Assembly: GCF_021513155.1 (NCBI RefSeq)
Contig: NZ_CP090983.1
Coordinates: 372,001 to 436,000, forward strand
Length of the DNA: 64,000 nucleotides
Reading direction: 5' to 3'
From: Jeotgalibaca sp. MA1X17-3
GTDB taxonomy: Bacteria; Bacillota; Bacilli; Lactobacillales; Aerococcaceae
Shown here: piece after piece, positions 17,628-26,984 of the stretch
Position numbering within the stretch: position 1 is the first letter of the stretch
Layout of the letters: every line of letters begins with the position of its first letter
Translations under genes and position numbers: made by a program
The notes under the pieces: model-generated
What the model was told of the DNA's origin: nothing
Databases searched by the model: none
Seen by the model: only the letters and a program-made list of their open reading frames with translations

Positions 17628-18018
17628 AAACAAATTCCTCCTAAATAAAGATATAATACCTCTTCTTATTAAAATAATAACACTAAAATAAGAAAAAGCA
17701 ATGAGAAACATTAGAAGAATAAAAGAAAGAAATCTTGTTAAGATAGGAAGGGAAGGCCTCTGAGTCAAAATTAAAAAAATAAAATTAAAATTTGGTGATA
17801 ATCTATGAATTTAGTAGAAGGACCTATTTTTGTAAGAATATTGTTTTAAAAAATGATTCTAAAAGACAGTTTTATGAAACCGCCTTGCTTTTCTATCTCA
17901 AATTCTCTATTATAAATATTATATAATGAAGACAGTGCATTCTCTTAAACGATAGAAAATGAAGTGTACCGCACTTATTAAAAAATTAAACAAAAAGAAA
18001 GAAGGAGAAAAAAATCTT

Positions 18019-19356
18019 ATGAACGGAGACCCCACAGGTCAGAGTATTACCTCATATATAGTCATTGTTCTTATTTTACTTTTAGCCAACGCTTTTTTTG
18101 CCTCTGCTGAACTTGCATTTGTATCTCTTAACCGCAATAAAATTAATGATATGGCGGAAAAAGGAGATCGAAAAGCTCGACGAGTATTAAAACTATTGGA
18201 AAAGCCCGATGATTTTCTTGCAACGATTCAAGTAGCAATCACGCTAGCTGGATTCTTTAACAGTGCTTCAGCATCCGCTAACTTTGTCATCTATTTTGAG
18301 CCTCTTTTAGGTAGTATTAAAGGATGGCAAACAATTGCAACGATTGTAATCACCTTAGTTCTTTCTTATTTAACTCTTGTATTAGGAGAATTATTTCCTA
18401 AACAAGTCGCGTTACAAATGCCAGAGCAGGTTGCTCGAGTTACATCGGGAATTATTGTCTGGGTTCAAATCATTGTGACTCCTTTTGTTTGGCTTTTATC
18501 TGCTTCAACCGGACTCTTGAAAAAAATGTCGCCGATTGATTTTACGAAACAAGAAGAAACGTTGACAAGAGATGAAATGCGAGCTATTTTAGCACAAAGT
18601 CGTGGTCAAGGTGCTATCGATCCATCTGAATTTACGATGATGGAAGGTGTTTTGTCTATGGATACAAGACTTGCACGCGAATTAATGGTTCCACGGACGG
18701 ATACATTGATGCTAGACTTGGATGACGAATTAGATTACAACGTAGAGTTAGTATTGGATAGTCCTTATTCGCGATTACCCGTCTATGAAGATGATAAAGA
18801 CAATATTATTGGCGTTTTGCATATGAAAAATGTTTTGAAAGCCTCAAAAGAAAATGGTTTTGATGCTCTTGATTTCCGTAGTCTGGTTAATGAACCTTTA
18901 TTTGTTCCTTCTACGATCTATATTGATGATTTACTAGTAGAGTTTCGTAAGCAACAAACCCATATGGCTATTCTGAAAGATGAATACGGAGGGGTCGAGG
19001 GAATCGTGACGTTAGAAGATCTACTGGAAGAGATTGTTGGGGATATTGAAGATGAGTACGATGAAATTCAACGACTCTCTCGGAAGATGGATGAAAAAAA
19101 TTATATCGTAAATGGGAAAATGAAGCTTCAAAAATTCAATCAACTATTTCAAACAGATATTGAATCGGATGAAGTAGACACGATTGCCGGGTATATTATA
19201 GAAGAAATTGGTTATTTCCCAGAAGATGAAGCTCGCGTGAGTGTTCGGATTGGAGAATATATCCTAACTACCGATAAAATAGAGAACGGCCGTATTCTTT
19301 CCGTTCACGTAGAACAAAAACCAGTGGATTCTGAAGAAATGATTGAAACAGAATAA
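18019..19356 (+). CDS. CNNM/HlyC-CorC family membrane protein
   Basis: The 445-residue product has an N-terminal DUF21 domain with about four membrane segments (SYIVIVLILLLANAFFASAE, with the EL motif next), a pair of CBS domains (MVPRTDTLMLDLDD..., then EYGGVEGIVTLEDLLEEIVG) and a C-terminal CorC_HlyC domain. Family members are implicated in magnesium export or tolerance; the old label hemolysin is misleading. ATG 18019 is chosen because GAAGGAG lies upstream and because it begins the conserved N-terminus. A TATAAT-like -10 lies near 17920. A complex terminator follows. Confidence 0.88.
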   Translation: MNGDPTGQSITSYIVIVLILLLANAFFASAELAFVSLNRNKINDMAEKGDRKARRVLKLLEKPDDFLATIQVAITLAGFFNSASASANFVIYFEPLLGSIKGWQTIATIVITLVLSYLTLVLGELFPKQVALQMPEQVARVTSGIIVWVQIIVTPFVWLLSASTGLLKKMSPIDFTKQEETLTRDEMRAILAQSRGQGAIDPSEFTMMEGVLSMDTRLARELMVPRTDTLMLDLDDELDYNVELVLDSPYSRLPVYEDDKDNIIGVLHMKNVLKASKENGFDALDFRSLVNEPLFVPSTIYIDDLLVEFRKQQTHMAILKDEYGGVEGIVTLEDLLEEIVGDIEDEYDEIQRLSRKMDEKNYIVNGKMKLQKFNQLFQTDIESDEVDTIAGYIIEEIGYFPEDEARVSVRIGEYILTTDKIENGRILSVHVEQKPVDSEEMIETE

Positions 19357-19388
19357 GAAATCAAATGAAATAAAAAAAGAATGGAAGA

Positions 19389-19457
19389 GCCAAAGGATGA
19401 GAAGGACCAAAGACAAGAACGTTGTCTAAAGACTTCTCGTACGATGGCTTTTTTTAA
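19389..19457 (+). terminator. Terminator after CNNM gene
   Basis: A branched hairpin with GAGAAG/CTTCTC and an outer GCC.../...GGC pairing, followed by seven T residues; the next gene starts 12 bases on. Confidence 0.6.
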
Positions 19458-19468
19458 GGAGAAAAAAG

Positions 19469-20179
19469 ATGCACGATAAAAATGAAATGATGAGTCGACC
19501 TGTTGTTAAAAAAGAATTAGTAGAATATATGCGAAAAGAGTTAAAACCATTTTCCGGAAAACTAGGTGATCTAGAGAACTATGCGAACGAGAAAGGGATA
19601 CCTATTATTCCTCATGAGACAGCAGTATTTCTGAATTTACTACTAAGCCAAATAAAACCCAAACAAGTTCTAGAAATTGGAACAGCAATTGGTTTTTCTG
19701 CTAGTCTGTTTGCACAACATTTAGCAGATGGAGGGCATATTACAACGATTGACCGCTTTGATATTATGATTGAGAGAGCTAAGAATAATTTTATAAATTT
19801 AGGTTTAGATGGAAAGGTAACTCTTTTAGAAGGAGATGCAGCTGACCTCTTGCCCACATTAGAAGGTCCATATGATTTCATTTTTATGGATAGTGCAAAA
19901 GCGAAATACTATGAATTTTTACCATATTGCATGAATCTATTAAGTGTTAATGGGATGCTCATCATTGATGATGTTTTTCAAGGAGGTACCATTTTACATG
20001 ATGAAAAAGATATTCCTAAGCGAGTTCGTAAAATTCACCGACGATTAAATCAACTATTAGATTTAGTTTTAAATCATGAAGCGTTAGACTCTTCGCTAGT
20101 TCCACTAGGAGATGGCTTGTTGATGATTGTCAAAAAAGAAAAAGTAGACTTTTCATATATCTTAAAAGAAATCCAATAA
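19469..20179 (+). CDS. trmR: SAM-dependent O-methyltransferase (TrmR-like)
   Basis: The 236-residue protein is a class I O-methyltransferase: VLEIGTAIGFSASLFA binds SAM, followed by ITTIDRFDIMIERA, the DFIFMDSAKAKY metal/catalytic segment and LIIDDVFQGG. It resembles YrrM/TrmR of Bacillus subtilis, which methylates 5-hydroxyuridine at tRNA position 34 to 5-methoxyuridine. The tRNA role is inferred from family resemblance; small-molecule O-methyltransferases share the fold. AAGGAG stands 8 bases before the ATG. Confidence 0.82.
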   Translation: MHDKNEMMSRPVVKKELVEYMRKELKPFSGKLGDLENYANEKGIPIIPHETAVFLNLLLSQIKPKQVLEIGTAIGFSASLFAQHLADGGHITTIDRFDIMIERAKNNFINLGLDGKVTLLEGDAADLLPTLEGPYDFIFMDSAKAKYYEFLPYCMNLLSVNGMLIIDDVFQGGTILHDEKDIPKRVRKIHRRLNQLLDLVLNHEALDSSLVPLGDGLLMIVKKEKVDFSYILKEIQ

Positions 20180-20400
20180 GAATGAAGAGAGAAGAGGGCA
20201 GAGATGCGATTCTTCTTTTTTTAATTAAAAAGCTATTTATTTGATTGAAAATTCTTATAATTTCACTAAAAATGATGCAAAAACATAGTCAAATTTAAGA
20301 ATGTACGTTACAATTAGTAAGAAATTCAAACGTGTAACACAAACGTAACCAAATTGTAATATCGTAAAAATGTTTGGTTAGACCCTTAGGAGGAAATCAT

Positions 20401-21777
20401 TTGAAAAGAAAACCAGTTATTATAACCACTGTTACGTTGATAGTAGTACTTCTTGTTGCCTATATTGGTGGAGGAGTTTATTATAAAGATCATTTTTTAC
20501 CGAAAACAACTTTAGGAACGATTGATATTTCTGGCAATACGATAGAAGAAGCTAATCGTAAAATCGCAAAAGACTTTCATGCGAAGACCATTACTATAAA
20601 AGAAAAAGATGAAACTATAGCGAGTTTTACTCCATCACAACTAGACGCAAGTATGGATGATACAGAGCTTTTGAAACAAGCCAAAGCAGAACAAGGTAGT
20701 TGGAGTTGGCCGATTCTAGCTTTTCAAGAAAAGAAAATTAATGGTGACTCTTCTGCGGTTGAATACAAGGAAGAAGCATTGCTTACCTTTATAAAAACCC
20801 TTTCCCTTGAAACGGAAGATCGTACTGCTTCTGAAAATGCTAGTATTGTAAATAAAGATGATGCGTTTGTTATCCAACCTGAAGTACAAGGGACTGTTAT
20901 TGATCAAGAATTGCTAAAAGAGGAAATCATTCAATCTATGGTGGGAAGTTCGGATCAAGTACATCTAGAAGATAGCTATGCCCAACCTGCTGTCACCAAA
21001 GAGAATGAAACCCTACTTGCTTCTTTGAAAAAAATGGATGATCTATCTAATATAGTTGTAACCTATAAAATAGCAGGGAAAGAAGAGATTGTACCTAAAG
21101 AAAAAATAGTTACGTGGCTTTCTGTAGATGATAAAGGGGAACCTTCTGTTAATACGGAGGAAACTAAAAAATATGCAGAAAGCTTACATGAAAAATATGC
21201 AACCAATGGGAAAACACGTCAGTTTGAAAGTACAAATCGAGGAACTGTTGAAGTTCCAGCGGGGACGTACGGTTGGTCGATTGCTACGACAGCGGAAGCA
21301 GATAATTTGGCTGCCTATATTTTAGCAGGAGAGGATGTAACGGTTACTCCAGCAATTAATGGCTCCGGTTATAATGACGATGGTACCGATATCGGATCTA
21401 ACTATGTAGAAGTAGACTTACAAAATCAAAAAATATATGTATATAAAGAAGGTCAAAAAGTCTTTGAATCAGTCATTGTTGGAGGACATCCGAAGACTGC
21501 TTCACCAATTGGCGTTTTCTACGCATGGAACAAAGTAAAAGATACAACATTGATTGGTTATAACCCACGTCGAGATGCGGACTATGAAACGCCCGTAAAA
21601 TATTGGATTCCCATTGATTGGGAAGGAATTGGCATTCATGATGCAAGTTGGCAAGGTTCTTTTGGTTCACAAGAATATTTAGTAAATGGATCAAATGGCT
21701 GTATTAATATGCCACCAGAAGTAATGGAACAATTTTTCAACCTAGTAGAAGTAGGGATGCCTGTTATCCTAATTTAA
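20401..21777 (+). CDS. L,D-transpeptidase (YkuD), Ldtfm-like
   Basis: The 458-residue product has a short cytoplasmic tail and one membrane anchor (PVIITTVTLIVVLLVAYIGG), two peptidoglycan-binding-4-like modules (about 40-320), and a C-terminal YkuD domain with catalytic His413 (GIGIHDA) and Cys437 (SNGCINMP). It forms 3-3 cross-links or anchors in peptidoglycan outside the membrane. Size and layout resemble Ldt(fm) of Enterococcus faecium, an enzyme able to bypass beta-lactam-sensitive transpeptidases. TTG 20401 is chosen: AGGAGG ends seven bases before it, and the next residues KRKP make a normal anchor start. Confidence 0.9.
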   Translation: MKRKPVIITTVTLIVVLLVAYIGGGVYYKDHFLPKTTLGTIDISGNTIEEANRKIAKDFHAKTITIKEKDETIASFTPSQLDASMDDTELLKQAKAEQGSWSWPILAFQEKKINGDSSAVEYKEEALLTFIKTLSLETEDRTASENASIVNKDDAFVIQPEVQGTVIDQELLKEEIIQSMVGSSDQVHLEDSYAQPAVTKENETLLASLKKMDDLSNIVVTYKIAGKEEIVPKEKIVTWLSVDDKGEPSVNTEETKKYAESLHEKYATNGKTRQFESTNRGTVEVPAGTYGWSIATTAEADNLAAYILAGEDVTVTPAINGSGYNDDGTDIGSNYVEVDLQNQKIYVYKEGQKVFESVIVGGHPKTASPIGVFYAWNKVKDTTLIGYNPRRDADYETPVKYWIPIDWEGIGIHDASWQGSFGSQEYLVNGSNGCINMPPEVMEQFFNLVEVGMPVILI

Positions 21778-21904
21778 ATAGTAGTTTCTTTTAGCTGTAG
21801 TAAGATAATAAGAGCGTTGACTGTTTAGTCATTTTCTTATCGTAAAAAATCAAAAGTTTAAGTCAATCAAAAAACACGCGCTGGATAACGCTTACAAAAA
21901 TATT

Positions 21905-21933
21905 TTGCACTTGTTTGCCAAGCAAGGTATAAT
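21905..21933 (+). promoter_or_regulatory. Promoter of the walRK operon
   Basis: TTGCAC, a 17-base spacer and a perfect TATAAT lie about 64 bases upstream of walR, in the 220-base gap after the transpeptidase gene. An imperfect hairpin (TGACT/AGTCA core) earlier in the gap may terminate the transpeptidase transcript. Confidence 0.7.
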
Positions 21934-21996
21934 GAACACATGTAACGAAAAAGATAAGTAGTATAAGAATAGATCCATCAAGGAGATATGTAGCCT

Positions 21997-22707
21997 ATGA
22001 AAAAAATATTAGTTGTCGATGACGAGAGACCTATCTCAGAAATCATCAATTTTAACCTAACAAAAGAGGGATTCGAAGTCCACACTGCTTTTGATGGGGA
22101 AGAAGCTATTGAAAAAGTTGCTTCTGTTCAACCAGATTTGATTCTATTAGATTTAATGTTACCGAAAATAGACGGTTTGGAAGTTTGTCGTCAAGTTCGA
22201 AAAACAAATGATGTGCCAATTATTATGTTAACGGCAAAAGATTCAGAGATTGATAAAGTATTGGGGTTAGAATTAGGTGCGGATGATTATATAACGAAGC
22301 CATTCTCCAATCGAGAATTAATTGCTCGTGTGAAAGCAAACTTACGTCGGTTAAGTTCACCACCTTCCGCTCAGCCAGAGGAAGAAGTAAAAGTTAATGA
22401 AATCCATGTCGGTGCCATCACCATTCATGAAGATGCTTATATCGTTTCTAAACGAGGAAAAGAAATTGAGTTGACTCATCGCGAGTTTGAACTTCTTCAC
22501 TATCTCGCCCGCCATATTGGTCAGGTAATGACCCGTGAGCACCTTTTACAAACGGTCTGGGGATATGATTACTTTGGAGATGTAAGAACCGTAGATGTAA
22601 CGGTACGTCGATTACGTGAGAAGATAGAAGATACACCTAGCCATCCAACATGGCTCATTACTCGAAGAGGAGTTGGCTACTTCTTAAAAAATCCAGACCA
22701 GGAGTAA
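21997..22707 (+). CDS. walR: Response regulator WalR (YycF)
   Basis: The 236-residue OmpR-class regulator has a receiver domain with acidic pocket DDE (residues 8-10), phosphoacceptor Asp52 in LILLDLMLPKIDG, and conserved Thr and Lys in LTAKDSE and ITKPFSN. The winged-helix output domain contains LTHREFELLHYLARH and DVRTVDVTVRRLREKI. WalRK is the essential two-component system controlling wall hydrolases in low-GC Gram-positives. walK follows after six bases. The gene order walR-walK-yycH-yycI-...-walJ identifies the locus without doubt. Confidence 0.97.
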   Translation: MKKILVVDDERPISEIINFNLTKEGFEVHTAFDGEEAIEKVASVQPDLILLDLMLPKIDGLEVCRQVRKTNDVPIIMLTAKDSEIDKVLGLELGADDYITKPFSNRELIARVKANLRRLSSPPSAQPEEEVKVNEIHVGAITIHEDAYIVSKRGKEIELTHREFELLHYLARHIGQVMTREHLLQTVWGYDYFGDVRTVDVTVRRLREKIEDTPSHPTWLITRRGVGYFLKNPDQE

Positions 22708-22713
22708 CCATAT

Positions 22714-24567
22714 ATGAATAAAAAAATTAAATGGATTCAATCCATCCACTTTAAGATACCAATGCTGTTTATTTTTATGCTATTGGTATCTTTACAAATT
22801 ATAGGAGCTTATTTCATTCGCCAATTGGAAACAAAATTAATAAATAATTTTGATACACAAATGAGTTTGAATCTTCGTTTCTTAGAAAATTCTCTACAAC
22901 CAGTCTTAATTGACGGTGATGAGGAACTAAAAGAATCTTCTATCCAAAATATCCTTCAGGATTATATTGGGGGAGATTTTTTGGAAATTCGTGTTGTAGA
23001 CGATCGAGGTTATATTTTAGGGACAAATGATCAGACTCGTCAATCAATGATAGGGTTGAAATCTACCGATCGAGATGTGCAACAGGCTATGCTCTTACAA
23101 ACGGACCGAAAATATCAATATTTAAACGACGACCGGAACAGTAGAGTGTGGAAAACCGTATCTCCTATTTTTACTACGGATAATACAGGAGAACTAATCG
23201 GAGCGATAGTGATGGAATCCAATATCGAAACAGTTTACAGCCAGATTATGGATATTGTTACCATCTTTCTGAATGCTTCTGTGTTTGCCATTGTAATTAC
23301 GGTTTTACTTGCGGTAATTATTTCTCGTGGGCTTACCCGACCCATTTCAGAAATGAGGACACAGACCGCGAATATTGCTCGAGGGGACTATTCTGGAAAA
23401 GTGATGATTTACGGAAATGATGAATTAGGACAGCTAGCCGATACAATCAATGACCTTTCTTCTAAAGTTAAAGAGGCACAAGAAACAACGGAAGCAGAGC
23501 GTCAAAGGTTAGATAGTGTTTTGAAACATATGTCTGATGGTGTTCTAGCAACCGATCGTCGAGGACGAGTAATTATTATTAATAATCGAGCCCTTGATTT
23601 ATTAGATCTCACACAAGAAGAAGCGATTGGTAAATCAATTATGAATGTTCTTCATCTAGGTAATACATTTACATTTAGACAGTTATTAGAAATTCAAAAA
23701 GAATTAATCCTTTATCCTACAGGAGAAGAGACAGACGAAAATATTCTTCAAGGAGAATTTTCTGTTATTCAAAGAGAAACTGGATTTATCAGTGGCTTAA
23801 TTTGTGTGCTCACGGATATAACTGAACAAGAAAAAATAGAGCAAGAACGTCGGAGTTTTGTTTCGAACGTTTCTCACGAATTACGCACACCTCTTACAAG
23901 TGTAAAGAGTTATACAGAATCACTTCAAGAAGGTGCTTGGAAAGACCAGGAAATCGCTCCAGCATTCTTACAAGTGATTACTACTGAAACCGACCGGATG
24001 ATTCGAATGATTACAGATTTGCTACATCTATCTCGCATGGACCAAGGGATGCCACAATTGGAATTGGAATTTGTCAGTATGAATGATCTTTTTGGGCATA
24101 TTCTAGATCGTTTTGAAGTAATGTTTAGTTCAGAACAGTATCGGGATAGAAACTACAAAATTATTCGAGATTTTACTCAAAGAACGCTTTGGGTTGAAGT
24201 AGATCAAGATAAGATGATTCAGGTTATTGATAACATTATGAATAATGCATTAAAATATTCCCCAGATGGAGGTACGATTACGTGCCGTCTGATGGAAACA
24301 CACAATAGTATCGTTTTAAGTGTGACAGATGAAGGTCTAGGAATCCCACGCAAAGATCTTCAACATATTTTTGAACGTTTCTATCGTGTAGACAAGGCTA
24401 GAGCACGTTCAATGGGTGGAACGGGACTAGGCTTAGCGATCTCTAAAGAGGTGCTAACAATGCATGGTGGTAGAATTTGGGCAAGCAGTATTGAAAACAA
24501 AGGGTCCACCTTCTTCATTTCCTTGCCATATGAAGAATTTGAAGAAGAAGAGGAGGAGTGGGGATGA
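22714..24567 (+). CDS. walK: Sensor histidine kinase WalK (YycG)
   Basis: The 617-residue kinase has two membrane helices flanking an extracellular Cache/PAS-like domain (about 35-180), a HAMP linker after ISRGLTRPISEM, a cytosolic PAS domain (about 260-370), HisKA with phospho-acceptor His388 in SNVSHELRTPLTS, and an HATPase with N box (NIMNNALKYSP), DEGLGIP and GGTGLGLAIS. It senses the state of the wall and phosphorylates WalR. Its stop overlaps the yycH start by four bases. Domain content and length match Enterococcus and Staphylococcus WalK. Confidence 0.97.
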   Translation: MNKKIKWIQSIHFKIPMLFIFMLLVSLQIIGAYFIRQLETKLINNFDTQMSLNLRFLENSLQPVLIDGDEELKESSIQNILQDYIGGDFLEIRVVDDRGYILGTNDQTRQSMIGLKSTDRDVQQAMLLQTDRKYQYLNDDRNSRVWKTVSPIFTTDNTGELIGAIVMESNIETVYSQIMDIVTIFLNASVFAIVITVLLAVIISRGLTRPISEMRTQTANIARGDYSGKVMIYGNDELGQLADTINDLSSKVKEAQETTEAERQRLDSVLKHMSDGVLATDRRGRVIIINNRALDLLDLTQEEAIGKSIMNVLHLGNTFTFRQLLEIQKELILYPTGEETDENILQGEFSVIQRETGFISGLICVLTDITEQEKIEQERRSFVSNVSHELRTPLTSVKSYTESLQEGAWKDQEIAPAFLQVITTETDRMIRMITDLLHLSRMDQGMPQLELEFVSMNDLFGHILDRFEVMFSSEQYRDRNYKIIRDFTQRTLWVEVDQDKMIQVIDNIMNNALKYSPDGGTITCRLMETHNSIVLSVTDEGLGIPRKDLQHIFERFYRVDKARARSMGGTGLGLAISKEVLTMHGGRIWASSIENKGSTFFISLPYEEFEEEEEEWG

Positions 24568-25879
24568 GACAAAAAGAGTCCAGGCTCGTATCGGTTGTAT
24601 TGTATGTATTAGTGAGTCTAAGTTTATTTCTAACATGGCGGATTTTGGCTATCCCCTCTCAGACGCTAAATTTACAACCAGTCGCTCCTACTGTACAAAG
24701 TCCAAGTATCTCTACCACTAAAAATTTAGAGGAAGTCTTTGTACCAAGTCAGATGTCTGTGCATACAGATACACGCACCTATATCACAAAAGACACTAAA
24801 ATTTTAAAAGATGTGAATCGCTTCCTGACCGATTGGAAAATGAAAGATCTTTCTTTTTTGGCAACCTATGATTTGGATGAATTTAATGATTTAGTGTTGC
24901 AAACGGGAAGGGTAGAAGTGAAATTTCCAGCTGCTATCCATTTAGATTTGATTTCCCGTTATTTTGAAGTAGTACCAGAAGGGTTATCCAATGAAATGAT
25001 TACGAGAATTCTTCTTTCTCCACAGTCTGAAGATGAAATTTATTTAGTAAATGATGAAACAAAAAAATTTATACTGCTCAAAATTCTGAAAAGTCAATGG
25101 AGCCGCTATTAGCCTTATATACAAAAAACATAGATGAATTTATACCTGCAAATGCGTATATATTCTCAAATGGAATTGTGTTTATGCCACAAGAACGGGT
25201 AACGGTTCCGACGCTTGTTTATCTTGCTGAAAAACAATCTACTAGTTTTTTTATTAATGAACTTTTTGATGATACAACGGAATTAAGAGATAATAGTGAT
25301 GATTTTGTAATCAGTTATAGTGACAACATATCTGAATTACGAATTAGTAAGGATAGTGGTATTTTGTATTACTATCGTAATAATTTGGATCGAACATCCA
25401 TTTTAGCTTATCGTCAAGTTCGTAATAGTTTTCATGAGTTAAAGTTTTTAGATACATGGCCGGGACTTTCTTTATATGATGGATACGATTCAGCTACGGA
25501 CCAAATTACGTATCGTAGATATGTGAGTGGAATACCTATTTATGATACCAAAGGAATGGGAGCCATTCGTATGAAAATGGCTAACTCAGGATCGACAGAG
25601 ATACAGTTCCCTACACAAATTATTCAAACTCCATTAGAAGATCGACAAAAGAATGTAGAGCTCCCAATGGGGGAAGAAATTATTGCAACACTTGAAAGTA
25701 AGGGATATTCTTTTTCAGATATTGAAATGATTGAAATTGCTTATGAATGGAGTAATAGTGATGAAAGCAATCGAATTGTAGAATTGACTCCTCGCTGGTT
25801 TGTAAAAATGAAAGGTACATGGAGAACGTTAGATTCTTGGTTGATTGCTTTAGGGGAGGAGACCGAGAATGGACTTTAA
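24564..25879 (+). pseudogene. yycH: YycH, WalK regulator, frameshifted
   Basis: The first 180 residues (one membrane helix, then an extracellular domain) are read from 24564; the remainder continues in the -1 frame from about 25062 to 25879, with IYTAQNSEKSMEPLLALY joining the two parts smoothly. Together they give a normal YycH of about 438 residues. The break lies in a run of seven A residues (25061-25067); eight would restore the frame. YycH works with YycI at the membrane to restrain or tune WalK. The run reads A_AAA_AAA in the zero frame, a classical slippery heptamer, so slippage could still make full-length protein. GGAGG precedes the ATG that overlaps walK. Confidence 0.88.
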
Positions 25880-26839
25880 AAGAATACAAATCATACTCAT
25901 TGTCACCTTTTCTATACTGAATATCTATCTATTATCCGTTTTGTTAGATAAGAATGAGTCATTAAATTTTGGAGACCCAAGCTCAGCTGTAAATTTGCAG
26001 GAAGGTTTACGAAGTGACAATATTAAGTCACCAGAACTTTCGATAGAAAATGTGGAAGTTCCTTTTATTAAAACTGAAAAAGATAAATATTTAGAAGAAA
26101 ATTTTAAAAATTTACCAAATCAGACAACTCGAATGGAAAATAATAAGCTAATTAGTATGCTAATCGAACCGATTAAATTAGATCTAGCAGCAGAAAATGC
26201 GTTATCTGTTCAAATAGCTCCTTTGCAAGAATTTATTGATAGTGGCAACGTTCTAAAAGGAGAGGAATATACCTTTCTTTCTTACCAAGTAATTAATCGA
26301 CAGATTATTTTTATGCAATCAGTGAATGGAATTCAATCGCTGATAGTACAGGGTCTTTAATTTTTAACTTGAATGAAGATAAAGAAGTTATTTCCTATGA
26401 ACAAACACATACGGGGCCTGCCGAAATACAAGGACGCGATCGAACCGTTATCTCTGAGCAAAACGCGATTGAATTGTTGTACTTAAGTAATCAAATTCCC
26501 AATAAAGCAACCATTCAGAATCTTACCTTATCGTATTTCCAAACACTCAGTTTAGATGATATGAATATCTACAGCCCAATGTGGTATGTAGAAATTGTGC
26601 GTGAAAATGTATCTGTACAAGTGAAACGAGTGGATGCGTTAACTGGGAATATTATTACGGTGTCAAAAATTGTAGAACCGGAAAGTTCTTTTATGAAAGA
26701 AAAAGAATCAAAAGAATCAAAAGAAAAACTGGATACGGAAAATACGGCCACACTTCATATTAATTCTGAAAATTGGCTGGATGCGTTCCTTGAAGGGGAA
26801 CGCTCCAGTGAGCAAAGAGTTTTATTTAAAGAAGAATAA
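25869..26839 (+). pseudogene. yycI: YycI, WalK regulator, frameshifted
   Basis: The N-terminal part (anchor helix RIQIILIVTFSILNIYLLSV, then extracellular YycI domain) is in one frame to 26360; the C-terminal part from about 26335 to 26839 is in the -1 frame. Restoring one C near 26334 joins SVNGI to PIADSTGSLIFNLNEDKEV and gives a YycI protein of about 323 residues, including a charged C-terminal tail. YycI partners YycH in controlling WalK. GGAGG lies before the ATG, which overlaps the end of yycH by 11 bases. The break is a simple one-base loss without a slippery run. Confidence 0.88.
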
Positions 26840-26847
26840 AAATACAG

Positions 26848-26880
26848 AGGATGGGACATAAAATGTCCTATCCTTTTTTT
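26848..26880 (+). terminator. Terminator of the walRK-yycHI operon
   Basis: AGGATGGGAC pairs with GTCCTATCCT around a seven-base loop, followed by seven T residues. Confidence 0.85.
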
Positions 26881-26984
26881 AAGTGTTCTACCAAAGTAGC
26901 TTATAGGAAGAAGATGCAATAAAAAAAGAGATTTGTGTATAATAAAGAGAGAGAGTAGTTGATAATAGAAAGTGAGTGATTGTA

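Noticed and set aside
17628..17768. Membrane-like N-terminal extension of the CBS-ACT protein
   Set aside because: It precedes the AGGAGG that serves the ATG at 17627 and family members are soluble.
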